A stretch of 64,000 bases of DNA from Microcoleus sp. EPA2 (lineage in GTDB: Bacteria; Cyanobacteriota; Cyanobacteriia; Cyanobacteriales; Microcoleaceae), in NCBI GenBank assembly GCA_020882975.1, contig JAHRFD010000002.1, positions 70,039-134,038 on the forward strand, in the 5' to 3' direction. The position numbers were made by a program, and so were the translations under genes. Shown here in pieces: positions 25,809-34,994 of the stretch; position 1 is the first letter of the stretch; each line of letters opens with the position of its first letter. The notes under the pieces were generated by a model. It was given only the letters and a program-made list of their open reading frames with translations. It had not been told where the DNA came from and searched no databases.

Positions 25809-26510
25809 ATGCGGATAAAAACCACCATGCCTGTAAACCAGTCAGACATAGATATTGCCCCCTCGATCGACTACGGCCTAATCGACCCGACAGCCACGCC
25901 AGACCAAGTAGAAAACTGTTGCCAACAAGCAGAGAGATTTGGCTTTGTCACAGTGTGCGTATATCCATGCTACGTCCGCAAAGCTGTTGAGCTACTGCAC
26001 GGAAAACGTCCAAAAGTTTGTACTGTGATAGGTTTTCCTACCGGTGCTTCGACTTCCAGGGTGAAGCTTTACGAAGCCCTAGAAGCCGCTGACAATGGAG
26101 CCGTAGAGTTAGATGTTTCCGTGAACTTAGGATTATTGAAAGCTGGAAAAATTGACGAATTCCATCGGGAATTAGCGGAGATTTGCGAAGAAACTAATCT
26201 TACTATCAAAGCAATTATCGAAAGTTCTCTCCTTTTGGATGCGGAAAAACAATTAGCGGCGGAGATTTGTATGGAGGCTGGGGCAGCTTACATTAAAACC
26301 AACACCGGCTTTTTTGGGGCGGCGACAGTTAGCGATGTACGGCTGTTGAAGGAAGTTACGAAGGGGCGGATTGGGATTAAAGCGGCCGGGGGCATTCGCA
26401 CTCATGAACAAGCTCTAGATTTGATAATGGCTGGTGCAACTCGTTTGGGGACTTCTCGCGGTCCTGAATTAATCCGCCAGCGGGATAATTTGAACAAACA
26501 ACAGAAATAA
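25809..26510 (+). CDS. deoC: Deoxyribose-phosphate aldolase
   Basis: The enzyme splits 2-deoxyribose 5-phosphate into glyceraldehyde 3-phosphate and acetaldehyde in nucleoside breakdown. It has 233 residues. The aldolase motifs are [52 protein letters not shown] (Schiff-base Lys) and [14 protein letters not shown] (second catalytic Lys). The start may be 25809 or the ATG at 25827 (MPVNQSD); neither has a strong ribosome site. recO starts 29 bases after the stop, so the two are probably co-transcribed. Confidence 0.96.
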   Translation: MRIKTTMPVNQSDIDIAPSIDYGLIDPTATPDQVENCCQQAERFGFVTVCVYPCYVRKAVELLHGKRPKVCTVIGFPTGASTSRVKLYEALEAADNGAVELDVSVNLGLLKAGKIDEFHRELAEICEETNLTIKAIIESSLLLDAEKQLAAEICMEAGAAYIKTNTGFFGAATVSDVRLLKEVTKGRIGIKAAGGIRTHEQALDLIMAGATRLGTSRGPELIRQRDNLNKQQK

Positions 26511-26539
26511 ATAGTTAATGGTTAATTGTTATTGGTTAG

Positions 26540-27418
26540 ATGATTAGAAATTACAAAGCAACTGGCATTAATCTCAAGAGTTCGCCCCTAGGAGAATCCG
26601 ATCGCGTTTTGACAGTTTTAACGCGGGAGTTCGGCTTAATTAGAGCCGTAGCACCCGGTGTTCGCAAACAACGATCGACCATCGGCGGTAGAAGCGAATT
26701 ATTTGTTGTCAACGAATTGCTCCTGGCCAAAGGTCGATCGCTCGACAAAATTACCCAAGCCGAAACTGTAGAGTCCCATCCGGGCTTGAGTCGCAACCTG
26801 GGAAAACTCGCATCCGCCCAATATTTGGCGGAATTGGCGATCGCCAGCGCCCTTTCCGATCAACCCCAAGAAGAACTATTTTGCTTGCTGAGCGAACACT
26901 TGAAGCGTTTGGAGCGTTTGTCCGATCGCACCGATACAGACTCCCTAGCCTTACTTGTCGCCCACCTGGATCAGGCAATTTTTCACCTGCTAGCCCTCGC
27001 CGGCGTTGCACCCCAAGTCCAAGTCTGCTGCGCCACCAGACTCCCCTTGATGCCAAATTTCACCGATCCGAAGTGGCAAATTGGATTTAGCATACCTTCG
27101 GGGGGAACCTTTAGCTTGTCCGAGTTAGCTAACTTAGAGACAGAAAGATTGGCAGCAACGGGTTCGGCTTACATTGGGGCTTCCCGTTCCCCTAAAACTT
27201 CTACCAGCAAACACTTGACAGATTTTTGCATTAATGCTATGGAACTAGACGCACTGCAACAGTTGGGTAGCCCAGAACTAAAAATAGGAGCGATTGGCGA
27301 TGGCGGAGCTTGGGTATCAGTAGAAAATATTTTGCGGCAGTATGCCCAGTATCATTTAGGTTGTGCGATTCGATCGGGAAGTTCGATCGATGCTTATTTA
27401 GAAAGTTTTGAGTTTTGA
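26540..27418 (+). CDS. recO: DNA repair protein RecO
   Basis: RecO loads RecA on single-stranded DNA in the RecFOR pathway. It has 292 residues. The N-terminal OB fold is clear (YKATGINLKSSPLGESDRVL, TREFGLIRAVAPGVRKQRS), then the helical middle (ASAQYLAELAIASAL). The zinc-finger part is weak: only a CC pair near 159 is seen in place of the usual four cysteines, as in other cyanobacterial RecO. The ATG at 26540 follows deoC closely. Confidence 0.94.
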   Translation: MIRNYKATGINLKSSPLGESDRVLTVLTREFGLIRAVAPGVRKQRSTIGGRSELFVVNELLLAKGRSLDKITQAETVESHPGLSRNLGKLASAQYLAELAIASALSDQPQEELFCLLSEHLKRLERLSDRTDTDSLALLVAHLDQAIFHLLALAGVAPQVQVCCATRLPLMPNFTDPKWQIGFSIPSGGTFSLSELANLETERLAATGSAYIGASRSPKTSTSKHLTDFCINAMELDALQQLGSPELKIGAIGDGGAWVSVENILRQYAQYHLGCAIRSGSSIDAYLESFEF

Positions 27419-27625
27419 GCAGAGGAAAAAGAGCGATCGGCACGCTCCGAACCCCAATCAGCGAGAAACCCGAACCAGCAAGTAATTGCAGGTAAAGTCC
27501 AAAGATTCTGAGAACATTGGATAATAAAAAAGTTACAAATTATTAAACTTGGCTGTTCCAGCCCTAATTTGAATTTCACATCCCGCCGAATCTCGATCGT
27601 CAAGAGCGATTTTGCCCCAAACCCC

Positions 27626-29191
27626 ATGATGCGACTTTCCGATTCTGATTTGACAAGATCTGTTTTAAGCGTGACTCATCACCAGATGGAAGAACGAGAA
27701 AATTTGCCCAACTTCGACTCTCATCCAGTTTCCGATGTATGGAGCAAGGCCCAAGACTCAGAAATGGATAAATATCCCACCACTCCCGAACCAAACAGGG
27801 GAAATGGCCGCGTCAAGCAACCGGAACAAAAATTCCCCCAGCAAACCACCCCCGAATCAGCCCCCACCAACTCAGCAGCAATTGTCGAAAATCCCGAACC
27901 AGAAACAGGATTTCTGCCAATTCTGAAAAACCGTAATTTTTTAGCATTGTGGAGCGGCCAAATTTTCTCCCAGCTAGCAGATAAAGTGTATCTGGTACTG
28001 ACCATCGCCCTGGTAGCCAGCAACTTCCAAGCAGCGGATCAAACCATCAGCAGGTGGGTGTCCGCAATCATGATTGCCTTTACAATTCCCGCAGTGCTGT
28101 TCGGAGCCGCCGCCGGTGTCTATGTTGATAGATGGCCAAAAAAAGCAGTGCTCGTAGCCACAAACCTGCTGCGGGGAAGTTTAGTTTTAAGCCTGCCCAT
28201 AGTGCTGTGGCTCTCTAAAGGCATAGAAATAGGTCAATTACCCCTCGGATTCTGTTTGCTGCTGCTGGTGACATTCCTAGTTTCCACCCTAACTCAATTT
28301 TTTGCCCCAGCAGAACAGTCAGCCATTCCTCTGATGGTAGAACGTCGCCACTTGCTCACCGCCAACTCCCTCTACACTACAACCATGATGGGTTCGGTGA
28401 TTATTGGTTTTGCAGTGGGAGAACCCCTACTAGCTTTAGCCGATACTCTCTTTACTAACCTTGGTGGCGGCATCGGCATTGGCAAAGAATTAATAGTAGG
28501 AGGAAGTTACGCAGTCGCCGGAGTCTTGTTGCTTTCCCTGAAAACTGGCGAAAAAACCGAGGTGGAACACGAACCGCCACATCCCCTAGCTGACTTGAAA
28601 GATGGGCTACGTTACATCAACGATCAACCAAAAGTCCGTAATGCTTTAATCCAACTAATTATTCTGTTTTCGATTTTTGCAGCCTTAGCAGTTTTAGCAG
28701 TGCGGTTGGCCGAAATACTTCCAGGTATGAGGGCTTCTCAATTTGGCTTTTTGCTGGCGGCGGTGGGTGTGGGTATGGCAGCAGGAGCCACAACAGTTGG
28801 TTATCTTGGTAACAAATTTTCTCACTCCCAATTCAGTTTAATTGGCTCCATCGGCATGGCAGTTGCTCTGATTGGTCTGTCTCTATTTACACACAATTTG
28901 TGGATATCCGTACTATTCATTACCCTGTTGGGTGTATTTGCGGCGATCGTCGGAGTGCCAATGCAGACTACAATTCAAGCAGAAACTCCAGAAGAAATGC
29001 GGGGAAAAGTTTTCGGGCTGCAAAATAATGCCACTAATATCGCCTTGAGTTTACCCTTGGCCTTGGCAGGAGTTGCTGAAACATTTCTGGGTTTGCCAAA
29101 AGTATTTTTGGCTTTGGCTGGGTTAGCGATCGCAGGTGGTGTCTTAACCTGGTATATTTCCCGTAATACCACAGTCGATCGACTCCCATAA
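27626..29191 (+). CDS. MFS transporter, enterobactin-exporter-like (MFS_3)
   Basis: The product has about 521 residues from the ATG at 27626; a TTG at 27569 and an ATG near 27686 are alternatives. Residues to about 95 are polar, Pro/Glu/Asn-rich and unusually long for the family. Then come about twelve membrane helices. FLALWSGQIFSQLADKVYLV is the typical MFS_3 opening, VDRWPKKAVLVATNLLRG is the loop 2-3 motif, and PMQTTIQAETPEEMRGKVFGL is a family hallmark. It probably exports a small molecule by proton exchange; the substrate is unknown. A glycosyltransferase gene follows after 24 bases. Confidence 0.9.
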   Translation: MMRLSDSDLTRSVLSVTHHQMEERENLPNFDSHPVSDVWSKAQDSEMDKYPTTPEPNRGNGRVKQPEQKFPQQTTPESAPTNSAAIVENPEPETGFLPILKNRNFLALWSGQIFSQLADKVYLVLTIALVASNFQAADQTISRWVSAIMIAFTIPAVLFGAAAGVYVDRWPKKAVLVATNLLRGSLVLSLPIVLWLSKGIEIGQLPLGFCLLLLVTFLVSTLTQFFAPAEQSAIPLMVERRHLLTANSLYTTTMMGSVIIGFAVGEPLLALADTLFTNLGGGIGIGKELIVGGSYAVAGVLLLSLKTGEKTEVEHEPPHPLADLKDGLRYINDQPKVRNALIQLIILFSIFAALAVLAVRLAEILPGMRASQFGFLLAAVGVGMAAGATTVGYLGNKFSHSQFSLIGSIGMAVALIGLSLFTHNLWISVLFITLLGVFAAIVGVPMQTTIQAETPEEMRGKVFGLQNNATNIALSLPLALAGVAETFLGLPKVFLALAGLAIAGGVLTWYISRNTTVDRLP

Positions 29192-29215
29192 AATAACAAA
29201 CTCAAATTTACTTGA

Positions 29216-30439
29216 ATGCACATTGCTTGGCTGGGAAAAAAATCACCTTTTTGCGGTAACGTCACTTATTCTAGGGAAGTCACCAACGCACTTTTAGACC
29301 GGGGCTACCAAGTCAGTTTTCTGCACTTTGCCCAAGAAGCAGAACTAGAAAGGAATAAGGCAGCGTGGAGTATGGCTAATGGGAAATGGGGGGCAGAAAT
29401 TGCTCCCACCTCATTTGCTGCATCGCTCCCACCCGTGAGTTGCAACGAAGTCTCCTTACCCTGTCTTTACAAGTCGCAAATTTATACAATTCCCACTTTC
29501 AAATCCAGTAAAGTGCTGATGAAATCTCTGCGGCGGCTGCAACCGGATGTCGTTCACGCTTCGCTCACCCTTTCGCCTCTAGACTTTTTGCTACCAGAAA
29601 TCTGCCAAGAATTGAATATACCCCTGGTAGCAACTTTTCACCCGCCCTTCGATCGCAAATTGCGGAATTTGACATCGGGAACCCAACACCTGATGTATCA
29701 ACTGTACGCTCCGTTTTTAGCTCACTACGACTCCACGATCGTATTTTCTCAGATTCAGCGGGATATATTGGTGAAGTTGGGAGTACCCGAAGAGCGGGTG
29801 GCTGTGATTCCCAACGGAGTAGACGCAGTTAAGTATTCTCCAGGGCCTTCTGGGTTGAAGTCGGAACTAAAGGCCGATCGCATTTTTGTCTATCAAGGCC
29901 GCATTGCCCCAGAGAAAAATGTCGAGTCCCTGCTAAAGGCCTGGAAACAATGTAATTTTGGTCCTGGAAACCTATTGGCGATCGTCGGCGACGGGCCCCT
30001 AGCCGCCTCGCTGCAACTATTCTACGGCGAAGATGAGGGCATTGTCTGGCTCGGATTTGTCGCCGACGAGGAACGGCGGATCGAAATTCTGCGGGGTGCA
30101 GATGTGTTTATTTTGCCTTCTTTGGTAGAGGGATTGTCGCTGTCACTGCTGGAAGCGATGGCCTGTGGCTTAGCCTGTTTGGCCACCGATGCCGGCGCTG
30201 ACGGCGAAGCCTTGGAGGAAGGGGCTGGGATAGTTTTAAATACTCAGCGGGTGCGGAGTCAGTTGCAAACCTTGCTACCGTTGTTTTGCGATCACCCGGA
30301 AATGTCACAGATGCTTGGCCAAAAAGCTCGCCAACGGGCGATCGATCGGTATACTCTCAGTCAGAATATTACTGAGTTGGAAAAGCTCTATGCACAGGTT
30401 TTGCAAGGCCAGCGCCTACCAGTTCGGGGCTTAGCCTAA
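29216..30439 (+). CDS. Glycosyltransferase family 4 (GT-B)
   Basis: The protein has 407 residues. The start MHIAWLGKKSPFCGNVTYSRE is typical of GT4, with the glycine loop and Rossmann strand. The C-terminal domain has IPNGVDAVKYSP, VYQGRIAPEKNVESLL, LAIVGDGPL, and the sugar-nucleotide EX7E motif in LPSLVEGLSLSLLEAMACG. It transfers a sugar from a nucleotide donor to lipid or polysaccharide; the acceptor is unknown. It lies 24 bases after the MFS gene and may be co-transcribed. Confidence 0.93.
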   Translation: MHIAWLGKKSPFCGNVTYSREVTNALLDRGYQVSFLHFAQEAELERNKAAWSMANGKWGAEIAPTSFAASLPPVSCNEVSLPCLYKSQIYTIPTFKSSKVLMKSLRRLQPDVVHASLTLSPLDFLLPEICQELNIPLVATFHPPFDRKLRNLTSGTQHLMYQLYAPFLAHYDSTIVFSQIQRDILVKLGVPEERVAVIPNGVDAVKYSPGPSGLKSELKADRIFVYQGRIAPEKNVESLLKAWKQCNFGPGNLLAIVGDGPLAASLQLFYGEDEGIVWLGFVADEERRIEILRGADVFILPSLVEGLSLSLLEAMACGLACLATDAGADGEALEEGAGIVLNTQRVRSQLQTLLPLFCDHPEMSQMLGQKARQRAIDRYTLSQNITELEKLYAQVLQGQRLPVRGLA

Positions 30440-30536
30440 CAGATATAACTCGTCCCCTGGCTCTGGCCTGGGGATGCAGATGCGGAGGCTCTGCCTCTAT
30501 ATAAGATCGCCCTGATGGATGGCGATCGCACCCTTA

Positions 30537-30814
30537 TTGGAGTTTAGACTAAGCACAAATTGACTCAGCATGAGCTGAGTGGAAAGAATGGTTAATCAGC
30601 GAGAGGTTCTCAAGGTTAACTTACGAATTTTGTTGATTTTTGGAACCGACCTTTGCCCTTTTTTACCACAGGATAGCGACATCTTTGAGTACGACTGGCA
30701 TTTATATTATGGTTGAGTCTGATAGCTTGTCGCCAGCGACCATTGCCGTTCTTGAGAACTGTGAGCTAGTCTCACAGCGATCGCACTTTTTGACCTGCTT
30801 AGTCTAAACTCCAA
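30537..30814. repeat. 278-bp element with perfect 18-bp inverted ends overlapping the permease stop
   Basis: TTGGAGTTTAGACTAAGC (30537-30554) and its exact reverse complement (30797-30814) bound the element. Inside is a CTGTGAG..CTCACAG hairpin (30759-30777) and a CTCAGC..GCTGAG-like hairpin near 30563. The right end covers the last codons and stop of the ABC permease gene (stop at 30804-30806). The stretch 30440-30536 holds nothing recognised. Confidence 0.8.
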
Positions 30815-31460
30815 TTGAATTGATAGTTTTCATCTCACTTTTCGACAGCCGTTGTTCAATCAAACCCAACCCAAAATCAGCAGCTAGCGCCATCAAAGCC
30901 GCCGGAATTGCCCCTGCAAAAAGTAACTGATTATTCACTGTCGCCACACCCCGAAAAATAAACACTCCCAAACCGCCGGCACCGATCGCAGCCGCAATTG
31001 TAGCGAGCCCGATCGCAATTACCGCAGCAACTCGCACCCCCGCCAAAATCACCCCCATTGACAACGGAATTTCGACTTGAAATAACAGTTGCCAATCCGT
31101 CATACCCATGCCTTTCCCAGCTTCCCGAATCGCAGGATCGACACCAATAATACCAGTATAAGTATTGCGGATAATCGGCAACAAAGAATACAGAGTCAGC
31201 GCAATGATTGCTGTGCGATCGCCTATGCCGCCTATAATGGGTACTGGAATTAGCAAGCCAAATAATGCTAAACTGGGAATAGTTTGCATGATATTGGCAA
31301 AACCCAAAATAGTCTTTTTTAACTGCGGTTTTCTACTGATTAAAATACCGAGGGGAATACCCAAAGCAATCGCGACCCCAATGGCAATTGTTACTAAATA
31401 TAAGTGTTCCAGAGCACGATGAATAATTTCTGAGCCATAACGATTTATAAATTGTATCAT
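30804..31460 (-). CDS. ABC transporter permease, osmoprotectant (OpuBB/ProW-like) type
   Basis: The protein has 218 residues from the ATG at 31460 (MIQFINRYGSEIIHRALEHL). The longer frame to 31670 runs through a repeat element and is rejected. About five or six membrane helices are visible. The EAA loop is IREAGKGMGMTDWQLLFQVEIPLSMGVILAGVR, the contact site for the ATPase. The family takes up glycine betaine, choline or similar solutes. The cognate ATPase gene lies upstream on the same strand (31784-32569), now 323 bases away because of the inserted repeat at 31483-31769. No substrate-binding gene is nearby. The C-terminal GV and stop come from another repeat end. Confidence 0.88.
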   Translation of the reverse strand: MIQFINRYGSEIIHRALEHLYLVTIAIGVAIALGIPLGILISRKPQLKKTILGFANIMQTIPSLALFGLLIPVPIIGGIGDRTAIIALTLYSLLPIIRNTYTGIIGVDPAIREAGKGMGMTDWQLLFQVEIPLSMGVILAGVRVAAVIAIGLATIAAAIGAGGLGVFIFRGVATVNNQLLFAGAIPAALMALAADFGLGLIEQRLSKSEMKTINSIGV

Positions 31461-31482
31461 TGGTATTTGGTAATTGGAATTG

Positions 31483-31769
31483 TGTAGGGACACGGCAATG
31501 CCCATAGGTGTCAACTTAAGGTAGAACCAATAGTCCGGCAGGGGTTGAAACCCCTGCCTCAAAGCGCAAGTCCTCTCAAAGAGGACTGAAGAACTCTTTA
31601 GTCCTCTTTGAGAGGACTGTCTTCTATTAGACAGGGGTTTCAACCCCTGTCGGACTCGCGGGATGACCAATGAACTTGGCGGGCTGACAGCTTAAGTTGA
31701 CACGCTTTGGGCTCTTGGAGTGTCCTAATCGACGATCTTTGCCGGACACGGCACTGCCGTGTCCCTACA
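31483..31769. repeat. 287-bp nested-palindrome MITE between permease and ATPase genes
   Basis: TGTAGGGACACGGCAATGCC (31483-31502) matches the reverse complement of 31750-31769 with one mismatch. Inside are 'ggtgtcaacttaagg', a CAGGGG..CCCCTG hairpin, two inverted AGTCCTCT..AGAGGACT hairpins and a second CAGGGG hairpin. The inner 170 bases match the element at 46141-46455 in opposite orientation almost base for base. Confidence 0.85.
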
Positions 31770-31783
31770 GCCGTTATTATTAA

Positions 31784-32569
31784 TTATCCAGTTCCAGGTA
31801 ATTGCAAACATTCCAAAAAGGCGATCGCCTCTGGTTGCTGAGATTTCATAAAATCATCAGGAGAAGCCAACTCAACCAACTGTCCATTTTGCATCAAACC
31901 AATTCTAGAAGCTAACAAAAAAGCTTCTTGAATACTATGAGTCACGAAAATCACAGTTTTGCCCAGTTGCTGCTGCAATTTATAGAATTCCCGCTGCAAT
32001 TCCAGGCGAGTAATCGGGTCTAAAGCACCAAACGGTTCATCCATTAATAGCACGGGAGGGTCCGCCGCTAGCGCCCTAGCAACCCCCACTCGCTGTCGCT
32101 GTCCGCCGGATAATTGGCTGGGATAGCGTTTGGCGAAGTGCTGGGGGTCGAGGTTGACTAATTCTAGCAGTTGGTGGACGCGAGATTGAATGCGATCGCC
32201 CTCCCAGCCTTCTAATTTTGGCACTAAACCGATATTTTGCTCCACTGTAAAATGAGGAAACAAACCGATTTCTTGAATGACGTAGCCAATTTTTCGCCGC
32301 AGTTGAATGGAGTTCCACTGAGTTGTCGGTTTTCCCATGACAGTAATTTCGCCACTGCTTGGTGTCAGCAGATTGTTAATCAATTTCATGGTAGTAGTTT
32401 TACCGCTACCACTGCGTCCCAGCAAGACCAAAACTTCTCCTTGCAGCACTTTGAAATTGAGGTTTTCTACTAAATTGCGGCGGTTGAGGCGATAGGTGAC
32501 ATCGAAGCATTGGACAGCAACTTCATTCTGGGAAGGCATGGGTAATTTCAGTGATATTGGTTTGTACAA
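31784..32569 (-). CDS. ABC transporter ATP-binding protein, osmoprotectant (OpuBA/ProV-like) type
   Basis: The protein has 261 residues (or 251 from the ATG at 32539). Walker A is LLGRSGSGKTTTMK, the Q-loop is VIQEIGLFPHFTV, the signature is QLSGGQRQRVGVARAL, Walker B is PVLLMDEPFGALDP, and the switch is TVIFVTHSIQEAF. The IGLFPHFTVEQNI pattern and DPITRLELQ are typical of quaternary-amine importers. No CBS domains follow. It powers the permease encoded downstream at 30804-31460. The original two-gene operon has been separated by a mobile repeat. Confidence 0.93.
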   Translation of the reverse strand: MYKPISLKLPMPSQNEVAVQCFDVTYRLNRRNLVENLNFKVLQGEVLVLLGRSGSGKTTTMKLINNLLTPSSGEITVMGKPTTQWNSIQLRRKIGYVIQEIGLFPHFTVEQNIGLVPKLEGWEGDRIQSRVHQLLELVNLDPQHFAKRYPSQLSGGQRQRVGVARALAADPPVLLMDEPFGALDPITRLELQREFYKLQQQLGKTVIFVTHSIQEAFLLASRIGLMQNGQLVELASPDDFMKSQQPEAIAFLECLQLPGTG

Positions 32570-32649
32570 TCAGTTAATAACAGGGTTTACGCCCTGTTCT
32601 ACAAAGAGTTAATTGGGTGCATCTGTGTTTGGCAAATATATTCGTAGGG

Positions 32650-32712
32650 GCGAAGCATGACCGCTGTAAATCTCTCGTTATTACTAATAAATTGTCTGCG
32701 GTCATGCTTCGC
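32650..32712. repeat. Small inverted-repeat element
   Basis: GCGAAGCATGACCGC (32650-32664) and its exact reverse complement (32698-32712) enclose 33 bases, preceded by the GTAGGG border seen in other small elements of the window. It lies in the gap upstream of the ATPase gene. Confidence 0.65.
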
Positions 32713-32757
32713 CTATGCAGAATCGGGATGCTCCCAGTTAATTTGATTGTGGGTGGC

Positions 32758-32846
32758 AGAAACCTGGTTTTTTACGAAAATACACAGGTTGAAGCCCGAA
32801 GATTAGGTAAAAACCCGGTTTCTTCGATCGAAGTGCGTAAGTCTTA
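32758..32846. repeat. Second copy of the 'aaacccggttt / gtgcgtaagtc' element
   Basis: GAAACCTGGTTTTTT and AAAAACCCGGTTTC form an imperfect inverted pair, and the right border 'gtgcgtaagtctta' matches the inverted end of the element at 14732-14830. It abuts the stop of the Nudix-like gene at 32849. Confidence 0.55.
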
Positions 32847-32848
32847 AT

Positions 32849-33409
32849 CTAAAATCTAAAATTTAACGATTGCTGTTGCCATTCTAATAATAATGCTCGA
32901 CATTGGAGACAAGTTAAATATTTTAGTAAATCCCTAATTCCTGCTGGTGTGATTGAATATGCAGCACCGATATTTGCGGAGTTTACTGTTGCTTGAGGGT
33001 GCAATTCTGCTACAAAACCGTAGAGTTTTTGATTGGAGAATGAACTGTTAATTGCCCATCCCATGGCATTAATTGGTTGTAGCTTGGCGATCGCACTTTC
33101 TGACACTCCTAATTCCCTCTTGATTATAGCTGGAACTGCGTCTGCTGCTGTTACTCCAGCAGGTACGCGACCACCGGGAAAATCCAGGGTTGCTTCTCCC
33201 ACACCGGGGCGATACATTGGTACTGGAAACAGCAATGTGTCATTTTGAACTGTCAAAATTACCACTGAATCTGCCCTTTCTACCCGCCAATATTCGAGGG
33301 TTTTCCCTTCGGATGTTTCCAGATGTTCGCCGATTAGTTTTACCCAATCGGAGTTGATTTCTATAAACCGGTCTAGGGTTTTCCAGTGGGGTTTGGTCTC
33401 TGAATTCAT
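32849..33409 (-). CDS. Nudix-like hydrolase with degenerate box
   Basis: The protein has 186 residues. The layout is that of ADP-ribose pyrophosphatase-like Nudix proteins (YWRVERADSVVILTVQNDTLLFPVPMYRPGVGEATLDFPGGRVPAG). However, the box reads GGRVPAGVTAADAVPAIIKRELGV, lacking the usual first Glu and the EE pair of REXXEEXG. Metal binding is therefore doubtful and activity may be lost or changed. No partner gene is close. The ATG at 33409 gives a normal start. Confidence 0.75.
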   Translation of the reverse strand: MNSETKPHWKTLDRFIEINSDWVKLIGEHLETSEGKTLEYWRVERADSVVILTVQNDTLLFPVPMYRPGVGEATLDFPGGRVPAGVTAADAVPAIIKRELGVSESAIAKLQPINAMGWAINSSFSNQKLYGFVAELHPQATVNSANIGAAYSITPAGIRDLLKYLTCLQCRALLLEWQQQSLNFRF

Positions 33410-33656
33410 GTTGTAATTTTTGGTCAGAAGATTAGAGGTTTTTGTGATGGTAATCGATTCTTGGCGATCGTACCAAAGCCACAGGATTTTTGCAGCTTCG
33501 AGCCGATTTTTACTCCAGACTGTTAAGTTTTACTACAAAAAAGCACAATTTACGAGAGAAATCTGTATCATAAAATACATATAAGTAGGTTCTGCGCTGT
33601 CGTTTTGCTCTGTGGCAAGCCCTAGTGCAGACTCTTCCCTCGACAGGAGGTTTGAG

Positions 33657-33929
33657 ATGAAACTAGAAACCGATATTTGTACTGGGCTACCTCAATCAAC
33701 CCAAGCAAGGGTCGCGAGTGGGCGGGAGTGGGAAAAATTTGGTTCGCGCCCCTCAACACCACCACCCAAATTTGCCGCTTCTACCTGGGTGAGATTATTC
33801 AATCCGCCAACAGCATTCAGTTTTGACGAAGCATGGCTTTTGTGTGAGTGTTCCGAACAAAAATGGCTGGCTTGGATTCCTGATTATGGCGAAATTTTGC
33901 TCAGTACCAATGAATTTTGCGCTACTTGA
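33657..33929 (+). CDS. Small conserved hypothetical protein
   Basis: The protein has 90 residues from the ATG at 33657, fixed by the AGGAGG site at 33645-33650 six bases upstream; an earlier ATG at 33612 lacks one. The C-terminal half AFSFDEAWLLCECSEQKWLAWIPDYGEILL is the conserved part. I recall similar small proteins in cyanobacteria, without a known role. A bidirectional terminator follows. Confidence 0.7.
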   Translation: MKLETDICTGLPQSTQARVASGREWEKFGSRPSTPPPKFAASTWVRLFNPPTAFSFDEAWLLCECSEQKWLAWIPDYGEILLSTNEFCAT

Positions 33930-33989
33930 TGATGAGGTACTGGTGCCGATTTCAACCGCCTGCTCGCTATTTATTTAAGGAAATTTAGC

Positions 33990-34030
33990 AAACAAAAAGA
34001 GCCATAGCTTTTCTACTGCTCTTTTTGTTT
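33990..34030. terminator. Bidirectional Rho-independent terminator
   Basis: AAACAAAAAGAGC (33990-34002) and GCTCTTTTTGTTT (34018-34030) form a perfect 13-bp stem with a 15-base loop. The outer A and T runs give a U-tract on both strands. It separates the convergent genes ending at 33929 and 34077. Confidence 0.85.
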
Positions 34031-34076
34031 AAAAATGCCCTTGATTTGTAGTTGCTAAGTAGCAGAGTCTACTAGC

Positions 34077-34505
34077 TTATTTGCAAACAGCACGGTTATT
34101 TGCGTTTCTGACAATCGTGCCTACTTTGCCGTTAATTTGAACTGGGTTTTTGGTACTGGCTCGGATCAATCGAGGCTGCTTGCGAAGACATTCTTTCACT
34201 GCTTCTGACCAGGTGTTGAGAGCCGAAGTATATTCTGAGCGAGTCGCTGGAGCGCGAAACTGATCGGTAATTAAATAATCGGTGGTGATGCTAGTATCCG
34301 TAGCAACATTGGTAATAATTGGAAAATCAAAGGCTTTGGGCAAGCTTCTGTCAGGGATTGCGCCCGGTAGCATTTGATATTTCATCGGGCCAGCTTTGTA
34401 GTCAAAACCTGCTTTAGGGCTGGTTTGAGCGAAGCTGGGCATCGGCAAGCTGGCTACCAAAACGGTGCAGCAAGTCCAAAATAATTTCGATTTCATTAGA
34501 TTCAT
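34077..34505 (-). CDS. Secreted hypothetical protein
   Basis: The protein has 142 residues. A signal peptide is visible (MNLMKSKLFWTCCTVLVASLPMPSFA, cut after about 26). The mature part has no motif I recognise; it ends in a basic stretch with a Cys pair (KECLRKQPRL.. and NRAVCK) that could form a disulfide. It is single and convergent with the preceding gene. Confidence 0.7.
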   Translation of the reverse strand: MNLMKSKLFWTCCTVLVASLPMPSFAQTSPKAGFDYKAGPMKYQMLPGAIPDRSLPKAFDFPIITNVATDTSITTDYLITDQFRAPATRSEYTSALNTWSEAVKECLRKQPRLIRASTKNPVQINGKVGTIVRNANNRAVCK

Positions 34506-34994
34506 CTCCTCAACTTTATAGGAACACTAACTAGGTGGACTCCACAAACCTAAGTTTCTCATTAAAAACAAGCTGTTAATCATGAGTTTTTGGTGTTAGT
34601 TTCAGCCGCCTAATTGATTACCACACATCCCCAAAAATTTTCCAACTGCCTTCCCAGACCAACTGTAAAATGGTTTCAGTTCAGTTAAATTTTTACTGGT
34701 CTGAATTTTTGACAGGTTGGGGAACTGGGTTGGAGCATAATTATTGATTTTTGAGCGATGCCTGTGGGAACTTTATCAAATTTTGTCTCAGATATCAAGC
34801 TTTGGGATGAGGAGATGGCGAGATGGTGAGATGGCGAGATGGTGTGGATGTCAAGAAAATCTTTGCTCTTGCTGTTTCCTTCTCGATCGAATTGTCGTTT
34901 TACCATTTTCAGGGGAGAATGGGTGGAGAAGGGGCTTGATTGAATATTGGTGATTTTAGTGGAAGATAGCAAGATTATAGACTTATCAGAAGTT
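34506..34994. other. Non-coding gap before era
   Basis: About 490 bases lie between the divergent genes. The only notable sequence is a 'gagatggcgagatggt' short tandem repeat near 34811-34843. 'tgttagtttcagccgcctaattgatt' near 34595 resembles 'tgccgatttcaaccgcctg' near 33943. No gene or RNA is recognised; it presumably holds both promoters. Confidence 0.5.

Noticed and set aside
31461-31670. N-terminal 70-residue extension of the ABC permease
   Set aside because: It runs through the mobile palindrome element, and the same peptide appears at 46241-46450; the family start is the ATG at 31460.
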